In this document: positions 54,647-62,610 of the stretch, in pieces
How positions within the stretch are numbered: position 1 is the first letter of the stretch
How the letters are laid out: every line of letters starts with the position of its first letter
Assembly (NCBI GenBank): GCA_963765075.1
Contig: CAVXVA010000001.1
Coordinates: forward strand, 248,001 to 312,000
Reading direction: 5' to 3'
Length of the DNA: 64,000 nucleotides
Source: JAENVU01 sp963765075
GTDB taxonomy: Bacteria > Actinomycetota > Acidimicrobiia > IMCC26256 > JAENVU01
Notes under the pieces: generated by a model
The model's database searches: none
What the model saw: only the letters and a program-made list of their open reading frames with translations
Told to the model about the DNA's origin: nothing
Translations under genes and position numbers: made by a program

Positions 54647-56569
54647 ATGGCGGAGGCGAGCTACGAGACGATCCTGACTCGCGCCGTCGACGCCCTCGGC
54701 GGTGACGAGCGCCCCGGCCAACTCGCCTTGGCGGCCGCCATCGCCGACGCCATCGGGACCGGCCACCACCTCGTCGCCGAGGCCCCAACCGGTTCCGGTA
54801 AGTCATTGGCCTACCTCGCGCCGGCGATCGCGTCGGGAAAGCGGGTGGTGATCGCCACCGCGACACTCACGCTGCAGGACCAGTTGTGGAGCAAGGACCT
54901 CCCCCACCTGCGCGAGCACAGTGGCGTCGCGTTCACCGGCGCGTTGTTGAAGGGCCGCGGCCAGTACGTGTGTCGAGCCAAGCTCAACCGGGCTCGCGAC
55001 GGCCAGCCATTACTCGACGAACGACCCGGTCCGACCCTGGAACGCGATGTCGAGCGGTTGGTGCGGTTCGTAGCGGCGTCGAGCACCGGTGACTTCGCGG
55101 AGGTCGACGTGGCCGACGCGTCGCGCCGGATCGCAAGTTGCGCACCCCGGGAATGTCCCGGTGCCAACAAATGCGACGACGGCGACGACTGCTTCGCCGA
55201 ACACGCCCGCAAGCGCGCCGCCACTGCCGACATCCTGATCGTGAACCACGCGCTGTATTGCGCGCACCTCTCCTCGAGTGGGGCGGTCCTGCCCGAACAC
55301 GACCTCGTGGTCTTCGACGAAGCCCATGGCCTGGCCGACGTCGCGACGAGTGCCTTCGGCATCGACCTCACCCCCGGCGGCCTGCGCCAACTCGCGAGTC
55401 GACTCACGGGCGTGGGTGTGAGTCGCGGCGACGCCGACCCGCTCGCGGCCGCCGCCGACGCGCTGGAACGGGCGCTCGACAAAGCCGAAGGCCGCCTCGA
55501 CCCGACCGCGGGCGCGGTGGCCGACGCGTTGGGAAGTGCCGCGGAGCGCCTCGCGGGCGCGATCCCGTCGATCGATGCCAGCGGCGACCCCACCGCAGCC
55601 GCCCAGACCACCCAACTTGCCGCGTCCCGGCTCGACGCGCTGCGGCGCCTCCGTGCCCCGGATCCCGACGAGGTCGTGTGGGCCGAACGCGAGACATTGC
55701 ACCTCGCTCCGATCGACGTCTCGAAGATCCTGGGTGCCCGATTGTTCGCGCTGACGCCCACCGTCCTCACCAGCGCCACTCTCGGCGGCGGCGAGCGCTT
55801 CACGGCGCTCACTCGCCGGCTCGGGCTCGATCCGACCGCCGAGGTCGGACCGATCTTCATTCCCGACGCGGAAGACGGCAAGGACGACATGAAGCTGCCC
55901 GGAGTCGGCTACGCCGACCTCGCGGTCGAGTCGCCGTTCGACTTCCGGGAGCAGGCGATGCTCTACGTGCCCCGCCATCTCCCCGAGCCGCGTGACCCGG
56001 CGTGGGCCGAGGCCGCGACGAAGGAGACCGCACGGCTCGCCGACGCCGCCGGCGGTCGGGCGCTCGTGTTGTGCACCTCCCGGGCCGCGGTCGATCGGAT
56101 GGCGGCGGCGCTGCGCGCCGACACCGACCATCCCGTGCTCGTCCAGGGTGAGAGTGCCAAAGCGGTGTTGCTCGAACGGTTCGGCGCCGAGGAGCAATCG
56201 TGTCTGGTCGCGACCCGCAGCTTCTGGACCGGTGTCGACATCCCGGGACCGAGCTGCGTGCTCGTCGTCCTCGACCGTCTGCCGTTCTCGCGGCCGGATG
56301 ATCCCCTGGCCCAAGCCCGGCGCGAGAGCGCGGAACGGGCGGGCGGATCGGGCTTCGGCGACGTCGACCTCCCTGCCGCGGCACTCGTGCTCGCCCAGGG
56401 GGCGGGGCGATTGATCCGGAGTCGGCAGGATCGTGGCGTGGTGGCCGTGCTCGACCGCCGGCTGGCGACCGCCGGATACCGCAAGACGCTGCTCGACGCG
56501 TTGCCGCCCATGCGCCGGGTCGTCGACCCGGAGGTCGTCGCCGAGTTTCTCGCGACCTGTACGGCGTAG
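54647..56569 (+). CDS. DinG/XPD-like ATP-dependent DNA helicase
   Basis: A 640-residue superfamily 2 helicase. Walker A is APTGSGKS (46-53), the DEAH box is VVFDEAHGL, and motif VI is in QGAGRLIRSRQDRG. Between motifs I and II are Cys109, Cys165, Cys170, Cys176 and Cys182, fitting the 4Fe-4S cluster of the XPD/DinG group. It would unwind DNA with 5'-3' polarity, perhaps at R-loops or in repair. I chose the ATG at 54647; an in-frame ATG 33 codons upstream gives a non-homologous extension. The acyl-CoA ligase gene follows after 40 bp but has its own -10 hexamer. Confidence 0.9.
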   Translation: MAEASYETILTRAVDALGGDERPGQLALAAAIADAIGTGHHLVAEAPTGSGKSLAYLAPAIASGKRVVIATATLTLQDQLWSKDLPHLREHSGVAFTGALLKGRGQYVCRAKLNRARDGQPLLDERPGPTLERDVERLVRFVAASSTGDFAEVDVADASRRIASCAPRECPGANKCDDGDDCFAEHARKRAATADILIVNHALYCAHLSSSGAVLPEHDLVVFDEAHGLADVATSAFGIDLTPGGLRQLASRLTGVGVSRGDADPLAAAADALERALDKAEGRLDPTAGAVADALGSAAERLAGAIPSIDASGDPTAAAQTTQLAASRLDALRRLRAPDPDEVVWAERETLHLAPIDVSKILGARLFALTPTVLTSATLGGGERFTALTRRLGLDPTAEVGPIFIPDAEDGKDDMKLPGVGYADLAVESPFDFREQAMLYVPRHLPEPRDPAWAEAATKETARLADAAGGRALVLCTSRAAVDRMAAALRADTDHPVLVQGESAKAVLLERFGAEEQSCLVATRSFWTGVDIPGPSCVLVVLDRLPFSRPDDPLAQARRESAERAGGSGFGDVDLPAAALVLAQGAGRLIRSRQDRGVVAVLDRRLATAGYRKTLLDALPPMRRVVDPEVVAEFLATCTA

Positions 56570-56596
56570 CGGCTTCCCAATCGCGGGCGCGGCCTC

Positions 56597-56602
56597 TATC
56601 GT
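56597..56602 (+). promoter_or_regulatory. -10 hexamer TATCGT, leaderless ligase transcript
   Basis: TATCGT is seven bases before the GTG at 56610 and there is no ribosome-binding site. Confidence 0.4.
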
Positions 56603-56609
56603 CCGCGGC

Positions 56610-58157
56610 GTGACCACTGGGCCGACCGACCTCGAGACCGCGGCTGGCGAGGGCCGGGTGATCGCGTGGTTCGCGGCCTCCGAGCCCGACCGGCTCGCGA
56701 TCGTCTCTCACACCACCGCGCTGACCTACGCCCAGCTCGACGCCCGTACGAATCAACTGGCCCATTGGCTACGCGCCCAGGGCCTCGAGCCGGGCGCCGC
56801 GATCGCGCTGGTCGCACCGAACCGGGCCGAGTGGGTCGAGACCTACGCCGCCGCGCAACGCGCCGGCTGGCGACTCACGCCGATCAACTGGCACCTCGGC
56901 GCGGAGGAGGCGGAATACATCGTGCGCGACTGCGGTGCCGCCGCGGTCGTGATGGACGGGAGCCTGACCGACCTCTCGGCGATCGCCGACGATGTCCCGG
57001 TCAAGCTCGCCATCGGCGCGCCGCTCCCCGGATGGCACGACTACGACACCGAGATCGCGTCCCAACCGGTCACGCCGGTCGTCGGTGAGGCGCCGGGCAC
57101 GATCATGCTCTACACCTCGGGCACGACGGGCCGGCCCAAAGGTGTCGCCCGCAAGCGCGGCAATCCCGCGGCGACGCTGACCGAGGCACGCTTCTCCGGT
57201 TACCGGCCGGGCACGGTCCACCTCGTGACCGGCCCGCTGTACCACACCGCGCCGCTGCTGCTGTCGATGAACACGCCCCTCCATGGCGGCGCGACGCTGG
57301 TACTCATGGAGCAGTGGGACGCGTCCGAGGCACTGCGCCTCATCGGTGCGCATCGGGTGACCCACACGCACATGGTCCCGACCATGTTCCACCGGCTGCT
57401 CGCGTTGCCCGACGACGAGCGTGCCACCGCCGATACCTCAACGCTGATCGCCGTGGTCCACGGTGCCGCGCCCTGCCCGGTGCACGTCAAGCAACGCCTC
57501 ATCGACTGGCTCGGTCCGGTGGTGTGGGAGTACTACGGCGCGACCGAGGGCGCAGCAACCCTCGTCGACGCCCAGACCTGGCTGGCCAAGCCGGGCACCG
57601 TCGGGAAGCCGAACCCGGTCGATCACGTGGTCGTCGGCGACGAAGACGCCAACCCGTTGCCCGCGGGGACGGCCGGGAGCGTGTGGATCAAGACCAACCG
57701 CGACGACCGGTTCGAGTACCACGGCGACCCCGAGAAGACCGCCGGGGCCTTCCGAGGCGACTACTTCACTCTCGGCGACGTCGGCTACCTCGACGACGAC
57801 GGCTTCCTGTTCCTCACCGACCGCAGCGCCCACCTCATCGTCTCCGGGGGCGTCAACATCTATCCGGCCGAAGTCGACGCCGTGCTGCTCGAACACCCGG
57901 CCGTCGGCGATGCGGCGACCATCGGCGTCCCCGACGACGAATGGGGCGAGTCGGTGCTCGCGGTCGTGGAAGTGGCCGCCGGGGTCACCGCCGACGATGC
58001 CCTCGCCGCCGAGTTGATCGAGCACTGCCGGTCCCGCCTCGCGAGCTTCAAGTGCCCGCGCGCCATCGACTTCGTCGACCGACTCCCCCGCCAGGACAAC
58101 GGCAAAGTGGCCAAGACCAAGCTCCGCGACCTCTACCGACCGAACGTGCGTCAATAA
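56610..58157 (+). CDS. Acyl-CoA synthetase (class I adenylate-forming enzyme)
   Basis: A 515-residue AMP-binding ligase. Motif A5/P-loop is YTSGTTGRPKG (168-178), followed by EYYGATEG and FTLGDVGYLDDDGF; the C-terminal subdomain ends with the catalytic lysine in RQDNGKVAKTKLR. It activates a carboxylate with ATP and joins it to CoA. The length and the variant sequence resemble FadD-type enzymes for bulky acids (fatty acids, steroid side chains, bile acid-like). The convergent MaoC gene beyond a shared palindrome supports acyl-CoA metabolism. Confidence 0.92.
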   Translation: MTTGPTDLETAAGEGRVIAWFAASEPDRLAIVSHTTALTYAQLDARTNQLAHWLRAQGLEPGAAIALVAPNRAEWVETYAAAQRAGWRLTPINWHLGAEEAEYIVRDCGAAAVVMDGSLTDLSAIADDVPVKLAIGAPLPGWHDYDTEIASQPVTPVVGEAPGTIMLYTSGTTGRPKGVARKRGNPAATLTEARFSGYRPGTVHLVTGPLYHTAPLLLSMNTPLHGGATLVLMEQWDASEALRLIGAHRVTHTHMVPTMFHRLLALPDDERATADTSTLIAVVHGAAPCPVHVKQRLIDWLGPVVWEYYGATEGAATLVDAQTWLAKPGTVGKPNPVDHVVVGDEDANPLPAGTAGSVWIKTNRDDRFEYHGDPEKTAGAFRGDYFTLGDVGYLDDDGFLFLTDRSAHLIVSGGVNIYPAEVDAVLLEHPAVGDAATIGVPDDEWGESVLAVVEVAAGVTADDALAAELIEHCRSRLASFKCPRAIDFVDRLPRQDNGKVAKTKLRDLYRPNVRQ

Positions 58158-58192
58158 CCTCGCCGATCGGTGGGGTTATTGACGCATGTTCG
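58141..58192. repeat. Palindromic repeat family, copy 3 (bidirectional terminator-like)
   Basis: The left arm starts at 58141 (CGAACGTGCGTCAATAACCT) and the right arm ends at 58192 (GGGGTTATTGACGCA then TGTTCG). The stop codon of the ligase gene lies in the left arm, and the opposing MaoC gene ends 6 bp beyond. It would end both convergent transcripts. The core is the same as in copies 1 and 2. Confidence 0.65.
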
Positions 58193-58198
58193 ACAGAA

Positions 58199-58651
58199 TC
58201 AGGCGAGGTAGCGGGAGACGGTGTCGACGACGGCGGCGGGTTTGGCGGCGCCTTCGAGTTCGATCGTGAGTCGCACGACCACCTGGGCGCCCCCGGGGAT
58301 ATCGGTCACGCTGAGGATCTCGCCCGTACCCCGAACGCGGCCTCCGGCCGGGACCGGGGTGATGAACCGAGCCTTGTCGATGCCGTAGTTGATCCCCATC
58401 GAGACCCCACTCACGGTCAGCAGCTCGCCGAGGAACGGTGCGCACAACGACATCGTGAGATACCCATGGCCGATGGTCGTGCCGAACGGACCGTCCTTCG
58501 CCGCCTCGGTGTCGACGTGTATCCACTGGTGGTCGCCGGTGGCATCCGCGAACAGGTTGATACGCGCCTGGTCGATCGTGAGCCACTCGGTCGCGCCGAG
58601 GTCGGTGCCGACGGCATCGGCAAGGTCGGCAAGAGAATCAATCTTGGTCAT
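58199..58651 (-). CDS. MaoC family (R)-enoyl-CoA hydratase
   Basis: A 150-residue hot-dog protein. The hydratase motif is FADATGDHQWIHVD (catalytic Asp and His), followed by GPFGTTIGHGYLTMSL. It resembles the short bacterial (R)-specific hydratases and Rv0130-like enzymes, a different branch from the MaoC at 446-853. It hydrates enoyl-CoA esters. It is convergent with the acyl-CoA ligase and divergent from the DUF3097 gene 59 bp away. Confidence 0.9.
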   Translation of the reverse strand: MTKIDSLADLADAVGTDLGATEWLTIDQARINLFADATGDHQWIHVDTEAAKDGPFGTTIGHGYLTMSLCAPFLGELLTVSGVSMGINYGIDKARFITPVPAGGRVRGTGEILSVTDIPGGAQVVVRLTIELEGAAKPAAVVDTVSRYLA

Positions 58652-58696
58652 GGGTGTCGATTCTGGCAGGTCCACCGCGGCGCGAGACGCGGCCGG

Positions 58697-58702
58697 TACC
58701 GT
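58697..58702 (+). promoter_or_regulatory. -10 hexamer TACCGT, leaderless DUF3097 transcript
   Basis: TACCGT is eight bases before the ATG at 58711, in the same context TACCGTCGAC as upstream of ettA. Confidence 0.4.
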
Positions 58703-58710
58703 CGACGGCG

Positions 58711-59580
58711 ATGACACACCACTTCAGCCCGGGCGGAATTCTCGGCGGTCCGGTCGACGGTCCCGCCCGTCTCGCCGCGTCCTTTCCTGCCGTTCCCGCC
58801 GAGGTCGGCACCCTCGTCTTCCATCGGGCCAAGGGGTTTGCCGGTCGCATCATCGGCTTCGACGGCGCGACCGTCACCTTGCGGGGCAGCACCGGGCTCG
58901 AGAAGACCTTCTCGGTCACCCCGGGTGACTTTGCGGTCGACGGGCACGCCGTCCACCTCGTCGCGCCGAAAGCCCGGCCTGACTCCGACGCGCCCGATCT
59001 CCGCGGCGGCCAGGTTCGGAAGGATCAGCGCACTGCGTCGGGAAGCCGGGTGGTCGAGGGGGCGAAGGCGCGCACCGCCCGCGCGAGCCGGATCCTGGTC
59101 GAAGGCAAACACGATGCCGAGCTGCTCGAGAAGGTGTGGGGCGACGACCTGCGCATCGAAGGCGTCGTCGTCGAGATCCTCGACGGCGTCGACCACCTCG
59201 ACGCCGCCATTCAAGACTTCGGACCGGGACCCGGTCGACGACTCGGCGTGTTGGTCGACCATCTCGTCCCCGGCAGCAAGGAAGCCCGAGTCGCGTCCGG
59301 AATCACCGACCCGAACGTGCTCGTGCTCGGCACCCCGTTCGTCGACATCTGGGCGGCGATTCGCCCCAAGACCGCAGGGATCGATGCGTGGCCCGACATC
59401 CCGAAGGGCACGCCGTGGAAGGAAGGCATCTGCGCGGCGCTCGGCGTCGCGGATCCGCCTCGCTTCTGGCAACAACTTCTTGCGGTCGTGAGCGACTGGG
59501 GGGACGTCGATCAGACCCTGGTCGCAGCGGTCGAGCAACTGATCGACTTCGTCACGGCGCCGGACGCGTCGCGCTCGTAG
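58711..59580 (+). CDS. DUF3097 family protein with TOPRIM-like core
   Basis: A 289-residue actinobacterial DUF3097 protein. Residues about 30-80 look like a small beta-barrel (TLVFHRAKGFAGRIIGFDGATVTLRG). From about 130, SRILVEGKHDAELLEKVWG, EILDGVDHL and LGVLVDHLVPGSKE give the conserved glutamate and Asp-rich positions of a TOPRIM fold, as in primases and topoisomerases. The biochemical role is unknown; a nucleic-acid function is inferred from the fold. It converges with the phosphodiesterase-EEP gene, 27 bp away. Confidence 0.88.
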   Translation: MTHHFSPGGILGGPVDGPARLAASFPAVPAEVGTLVFHRAKGFAGRIIGFDGATVTLRGSTGLEKTFSVTPGDFAVDGHAVHLVAPKARPDSDAPDLRGGQVRKDQRTASGSRVVEGAKARTARASRILVEGKHDAELLEKVWGDDLRIEGVVVEILDGVDHLDAAIQDFGPGPGRRLGVLVDHLVPGSKEARVASGITDPNVLVLGTPFVDIWAAIRPKTAGIDAWPDIPKGTPWKEGICAALGVADPPRFWQQLLAVVSDWGDVDQTLVAAVEQLIDFVTAPDASRS

Positions 59581-59607
59581 CCAAAGGCGGGCCTTCCCCG
59601 AGAACGG

Positions 59608-62031
59608 TCATGGCGGCGAACCCGTCCGTGGGTGGTCGCGCGGCGCGATATCGACGACAAGGGGTCGATGATCCGAGGCAACCCGGGCGAGGGTGTCGTC
59701 GGGGACATCGACGCGGCACACGTTCCACTGAGTATCGACGAAGACGTGATCGATGCGACCGATCGGAAATCGGCCGAACCACGTCCGGTGAGGCCGATGT
59801 CCGTCGATTGCGGCTTGGGCGTCGACGAATCGACCCCTGAACCGGCGGAGGGAAGGAAACCAGGTCAGCGCGTTGAAGTCGCCACACACCACCATGTTGT
59901 GTCCGGCGTCGGGATGGCCGAGCCAATCTGGGCCGAGGAGCGCGTCAGCCGCCAGCGCCCGTTCCCGCGGATGCAGGCTGAAATGAGTGTTGATCATCTG
60001 CACCGAGGGCACACCCGCAGGGTGATCGGACATCTCGACTTCCACCCAGATTGCGCCACGCGGCTCCAGTCCGATGCCGGGAAGCAAGCCGGATCGGACG
60101 AGGCGAAGCGGATGAGGGCTGAGTATCGCGTCTCCGTAGTGCTCGTCGGCCACGGTCACGGTGGGATGGAATGAAAGAGACATCTCCAGGATGTCCGCGA
60201 TCACGCGCGCCTGGTCGAGATGGCCAGTGCGTGAGCGACCGACATCAAGTTCCTGGAGCGCCACGATGTCCGGCGAGTGCCGGGCGATCACCCGGGCGAT
60301 GCGCTCAGGGGCGAGGCGGCCATCGAGCCCACGGCAGGCATGGACGTTGTACGTCAGGATCCGAATACCGCGCGGCGGCCGCAGGGTCGACGGCGGATGG
60401 CGATCTCCGTCAAGCACCGCGAATGCGGCCATCCGGAGATCGCGCGGCCGCACGACCGCGTCGGCGCGAGCCGCGAGGGGCGTGTCCGGAGGGGTCAGCG
60501 CAAAGGCGTCGGTCTCCTCGGGACCGGGGCCGGCATGCGCCCCGTGCTCGAGGGGGAAGCTCAACGACCGGCCGTCCCGCCGCCAACCGCTGAGAACGAG
60601 GTCTCCCGCGTCGGGGTGATGACACAGGGCAACGAGGTCGGCGGCGACCTGATCACGGTACGGATGACCGTCTCCGAGCACCGTGCCCGCATCGTCCGGC
60701 AGTACGAAGCACCCTCCCGAAGTGTGGGCGAACACGCGGCCGACACGATCGCCTCGACGCAAGACCAGTGGGACCTGTGCGTCGTCGACGATTGCCTGGG
60801 CCAGGCGGTTCGGTTCGACCTCCGCACGTGGGTTCGGCAAGTAGACGTGACCGAGGGGACCTTGCGCAGTCACGGTCAGCGAACCCGGCGCGTGGCGAAT
60901 GTCCGAGACGTCGAGACCCGGCACGATCCGCGCAATGAGCCGCTCACCCAGCAAGCGCGCCCGTTGCTGGCCGACGCCGCCGGAGGAAGCGTCGATACCC
61001 GACGGCGCAGCATCCACGATGCCGAACTCGACGGCGACTCGTCGAACCGCGGCGGCCACGGTCTCGCCGTGGATCTCTTCGTAGGAGTCGGTGCGCTCCT
61101 GGCCATGGTCGGAGATGATCCAAGCGTCGTACGCCCGCGCTTCAGAGCGGTGCGCAGCACGCCAGAGCCGGGCGATCGCGGCGTCGATCGGGCGCAGGGC
61201 GCCGAGCGCGAGGCGGGAGTCCGGCCCCCGACGGTGAGCGTTCTCGTCGTATCCGAGGAAGTTGCCGTGCACGACCGGCCGGCCCCGGGCCAGATCCACC
61301 GCCATACCGAGGACGGTGAGTTCGCGCAGCACGGTCCCGACCACGACCCTCGAAAGCAGGAACTTCATCTCGGAGCCGCGATCCTCACCGGCCCGGAGCC
61401 CCACGAGCAGGTCCCGTGGCGCCGCGGCGAACTCCCGTGCGGCCATGGCCGCGATTCTGATCAGGGCGGGGAAATACGCCATCGCCACCACCGGGCTCCA
61501 CCACCGAAGGTGTCTCGGAAGGACGTCGCCGATTCCCAGCGATGCCATGCAGAATCGCGCGTCGGCAGCACCTCCCGCATAGACGTTCGCGTACGACCCA
61601 CCACCCGCCAGGAGAGAACCGGACGACTGCGCCACAGCCCTGGACTCGACCAAGGCCGCCGCATCGTGCTGGTACATCCGCATGAGCCGGCCGGTCGCAT
61701 GGTCGACGTAGGTGAAGGACGGCACCGCCATCTCGATGCCGTAGAACAGCTCCGCCTGCACCGCGGGAGTGGTCGATGGAATGCCCGTGTAGAACGGAAC
61801 CATCTGGAGCTCTCCGGAGGCAAGAAGCCCGGAGACGAATGGCATCAGGCCCGCCGCAACCGCGGCGTCGAGGCGGCCGGCGGACAGTCCGTCGATCTGG
61901 ATGATCAGCAGTCCCGGCGCGTCGGAAGACTGCACGCGGATCCCCGCCGAGTCGTGCAACCGAACCAACCAGCGGCTCCGGCTCACTCCTCGACGGGCAG
62001 TCCGCAGCGCGCGTTCCACGGCGTCGATCAC
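59608..62031 (-). CDS. Two-domain alkaline-phosphatase-like phosphodiesterase fused to EEP domain
   Basis: An 807-residue protein. Residues about 38-330 are alkaline-phosphatase/type I phosphodiesterase-like: a metal-binding IQIDGLSAGRL, a candidate nucleophile in PSTTPAVQAELFYG, GYDENAHRRG, and ISDHGQ. Residues about 555-800 are an endonuclease/exonuclease/phosphatase (EEP) domain: ILTYNVH, IVALQELD, CGDFNAL, and ASDHRP, with all key metal and catalytic residues present. No clear signal peptide or membrane helix is seen, although a moderately hydrophobic stretch occurs near 180-200. Both halves appear active and would hydrolyse phosphoesters, possibly of phospholipids or nucleotides. The lysine-rich protein gene ends upstream. 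Confidence 0.8.
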   Translation of the reverse strand: MIDAVERALRTARRGVSRSRWLVRLHDSAGIRVQSSDAPGLLIIQIDGLSAGRLDAAVAAGLMPFVSGLLASGELQMVPFYTGIPSTTPAVQAELFYGIEMAVPSFTYVDHATGRLMRMYQHDAAALVESRAVAQSSGSLLAGGGSYANVYAGGAADARFCMASLGIGDVLPRHLRWWSPVVAMAYFPALIRIAAMAAREFAAAPRDLLVGLRAGEDRGSEMKFLLSRVVVGTVLRELTVLGMAVDLARGRPVVHGNFLGYDENAHRRGPDSRLALGALRPIDAAIARLWRAAHRSEARAYDAWIISDHGQERTDSYEEIHGETVAAAVRRVAVEFGIVDAAPSGIDASSGGVGQQRARLLGERLIARIVPGLDVSDIRHAPGSLTVTAQGPLGHVYLPNPRAEVEPNRLAQAIVDDAQVPLVLRRGDRVGRVFAHTSGGCFVLPDDAGTVLGDGHPYRDQVAADLVALCHHPDAGDLVLSGWRRDGRSLSFPLEHGAHAGPGPEETDAFALTPPDTPLAARADAVVRPRDLRMAAFAVLDGDRHPPSTLRPPRGIRILTYNVHACRGLDGRLAPERIARVIARHSPDIVALQELDVGRSRTGHLDQARVIADILEMSLSFHPTVTVADEHYGDAILSPHPLRLVRSGLLPGIGLEPRGAIWVEVEMSDHPAGVPSVQMINTHFSLHPRERALAADALLGPDWLGHPDAGHNMVVCGDFNALTWFPSLRRFRGRFVDAQAAIDGHRPHRTWFGRFPIGRIDHVFVDTQWNVCRVDVPDDTLARVASDHRPLVVDIAPRDHPRTGSPP

Positions 62032-62483
62032 AGACGGGCCTCGTCGGTCAGGCCGTCGCGCTGACCTGCTTCTTGACCGGCGCCTTCTTCTTGACCGGCG
62101 CCTTCTTCGACCGTCGCCTTCTTCTTGACCGGCGCCTTCTTCACCGTCGCCTTCTTCTTGACCGGCGCCTTCCGGGCGACCGCCGGCTTCGCCGGTGCCG
62201 GCTTCGAGCCGCTCTCCTTGGTCACCGAGGTACGCAACTCGCCGACCCGACGCTCGATGTCGCGCAACTCCCGGCGCAGGCCCGAGATCTGGGTCTGCAT
62301 CTCCTTGCCAATGGCCTTGAGGAGCCGTTCTGTCGAAGCCTCACCGCGATCGAGGAGTCGCTTCAACTGCTTGTCCGCTTCGCGTGCCTGCTTCTCCGAT
62401 GCCCTGGTGATCTGGGTCGTGGCCTTACTGAGCCGGTTGAGCAGTTCGTCGATTCCGTCTTTGCTCGCCTGCCGGGTTGCCAT
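62028..62483 (-). CDS. Lysine-rich histone H1-like coiled-coil protein, tail probably frameshifted
   Basis: The N-terminal 90 residues are a long amphipathic helix/coiled coil (LNRLSKATTQITRASEKQ, LLKAIGKEMQTQISGLRRELRDIERRV), then a Lys/Ala/Pro tail with repeats of KKAPVKKKATV, as in histone H1-like and phasin-like nucleoid proteins. In the present frame the tail turns acidic (EEGAGQEEGAGQ). Shifting one base at 62105-62112 gives KKAPVKKKAPVKKQVSATA and a stop at 62048, which is the natural ending. AAGGAG seven bases upstream fixes the ATG at 62483. It probably binds DNA or polyphosphate/PHA; undecided. Confidence 0.75.
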   Translation of the reverse strand: MATRQASKDGIDELLNRLSKATTQITRASEKQAREADKQLKRLLDRGEASTERLLKAIGKEMQTQISGLRRELRDIERRVGELRTSVTKESGSKPAPAKPAVARKAPVKKKATVKKAPVKKKATVEEGAGQEEGAGQEAGQRDGLTDEARL

Positions 62484-62610
62484 CGGGTTCTCCTTCATCT
62501 GCGGTTCGTTGATCGCACCGTACGGACGCGACCGTCAACTGAATAGATTCGAAGGTCCCGATCTGCGCGAGCGTCCGGGACGATCAACCACTCCTCACGC
62601 CGGTTCGACG

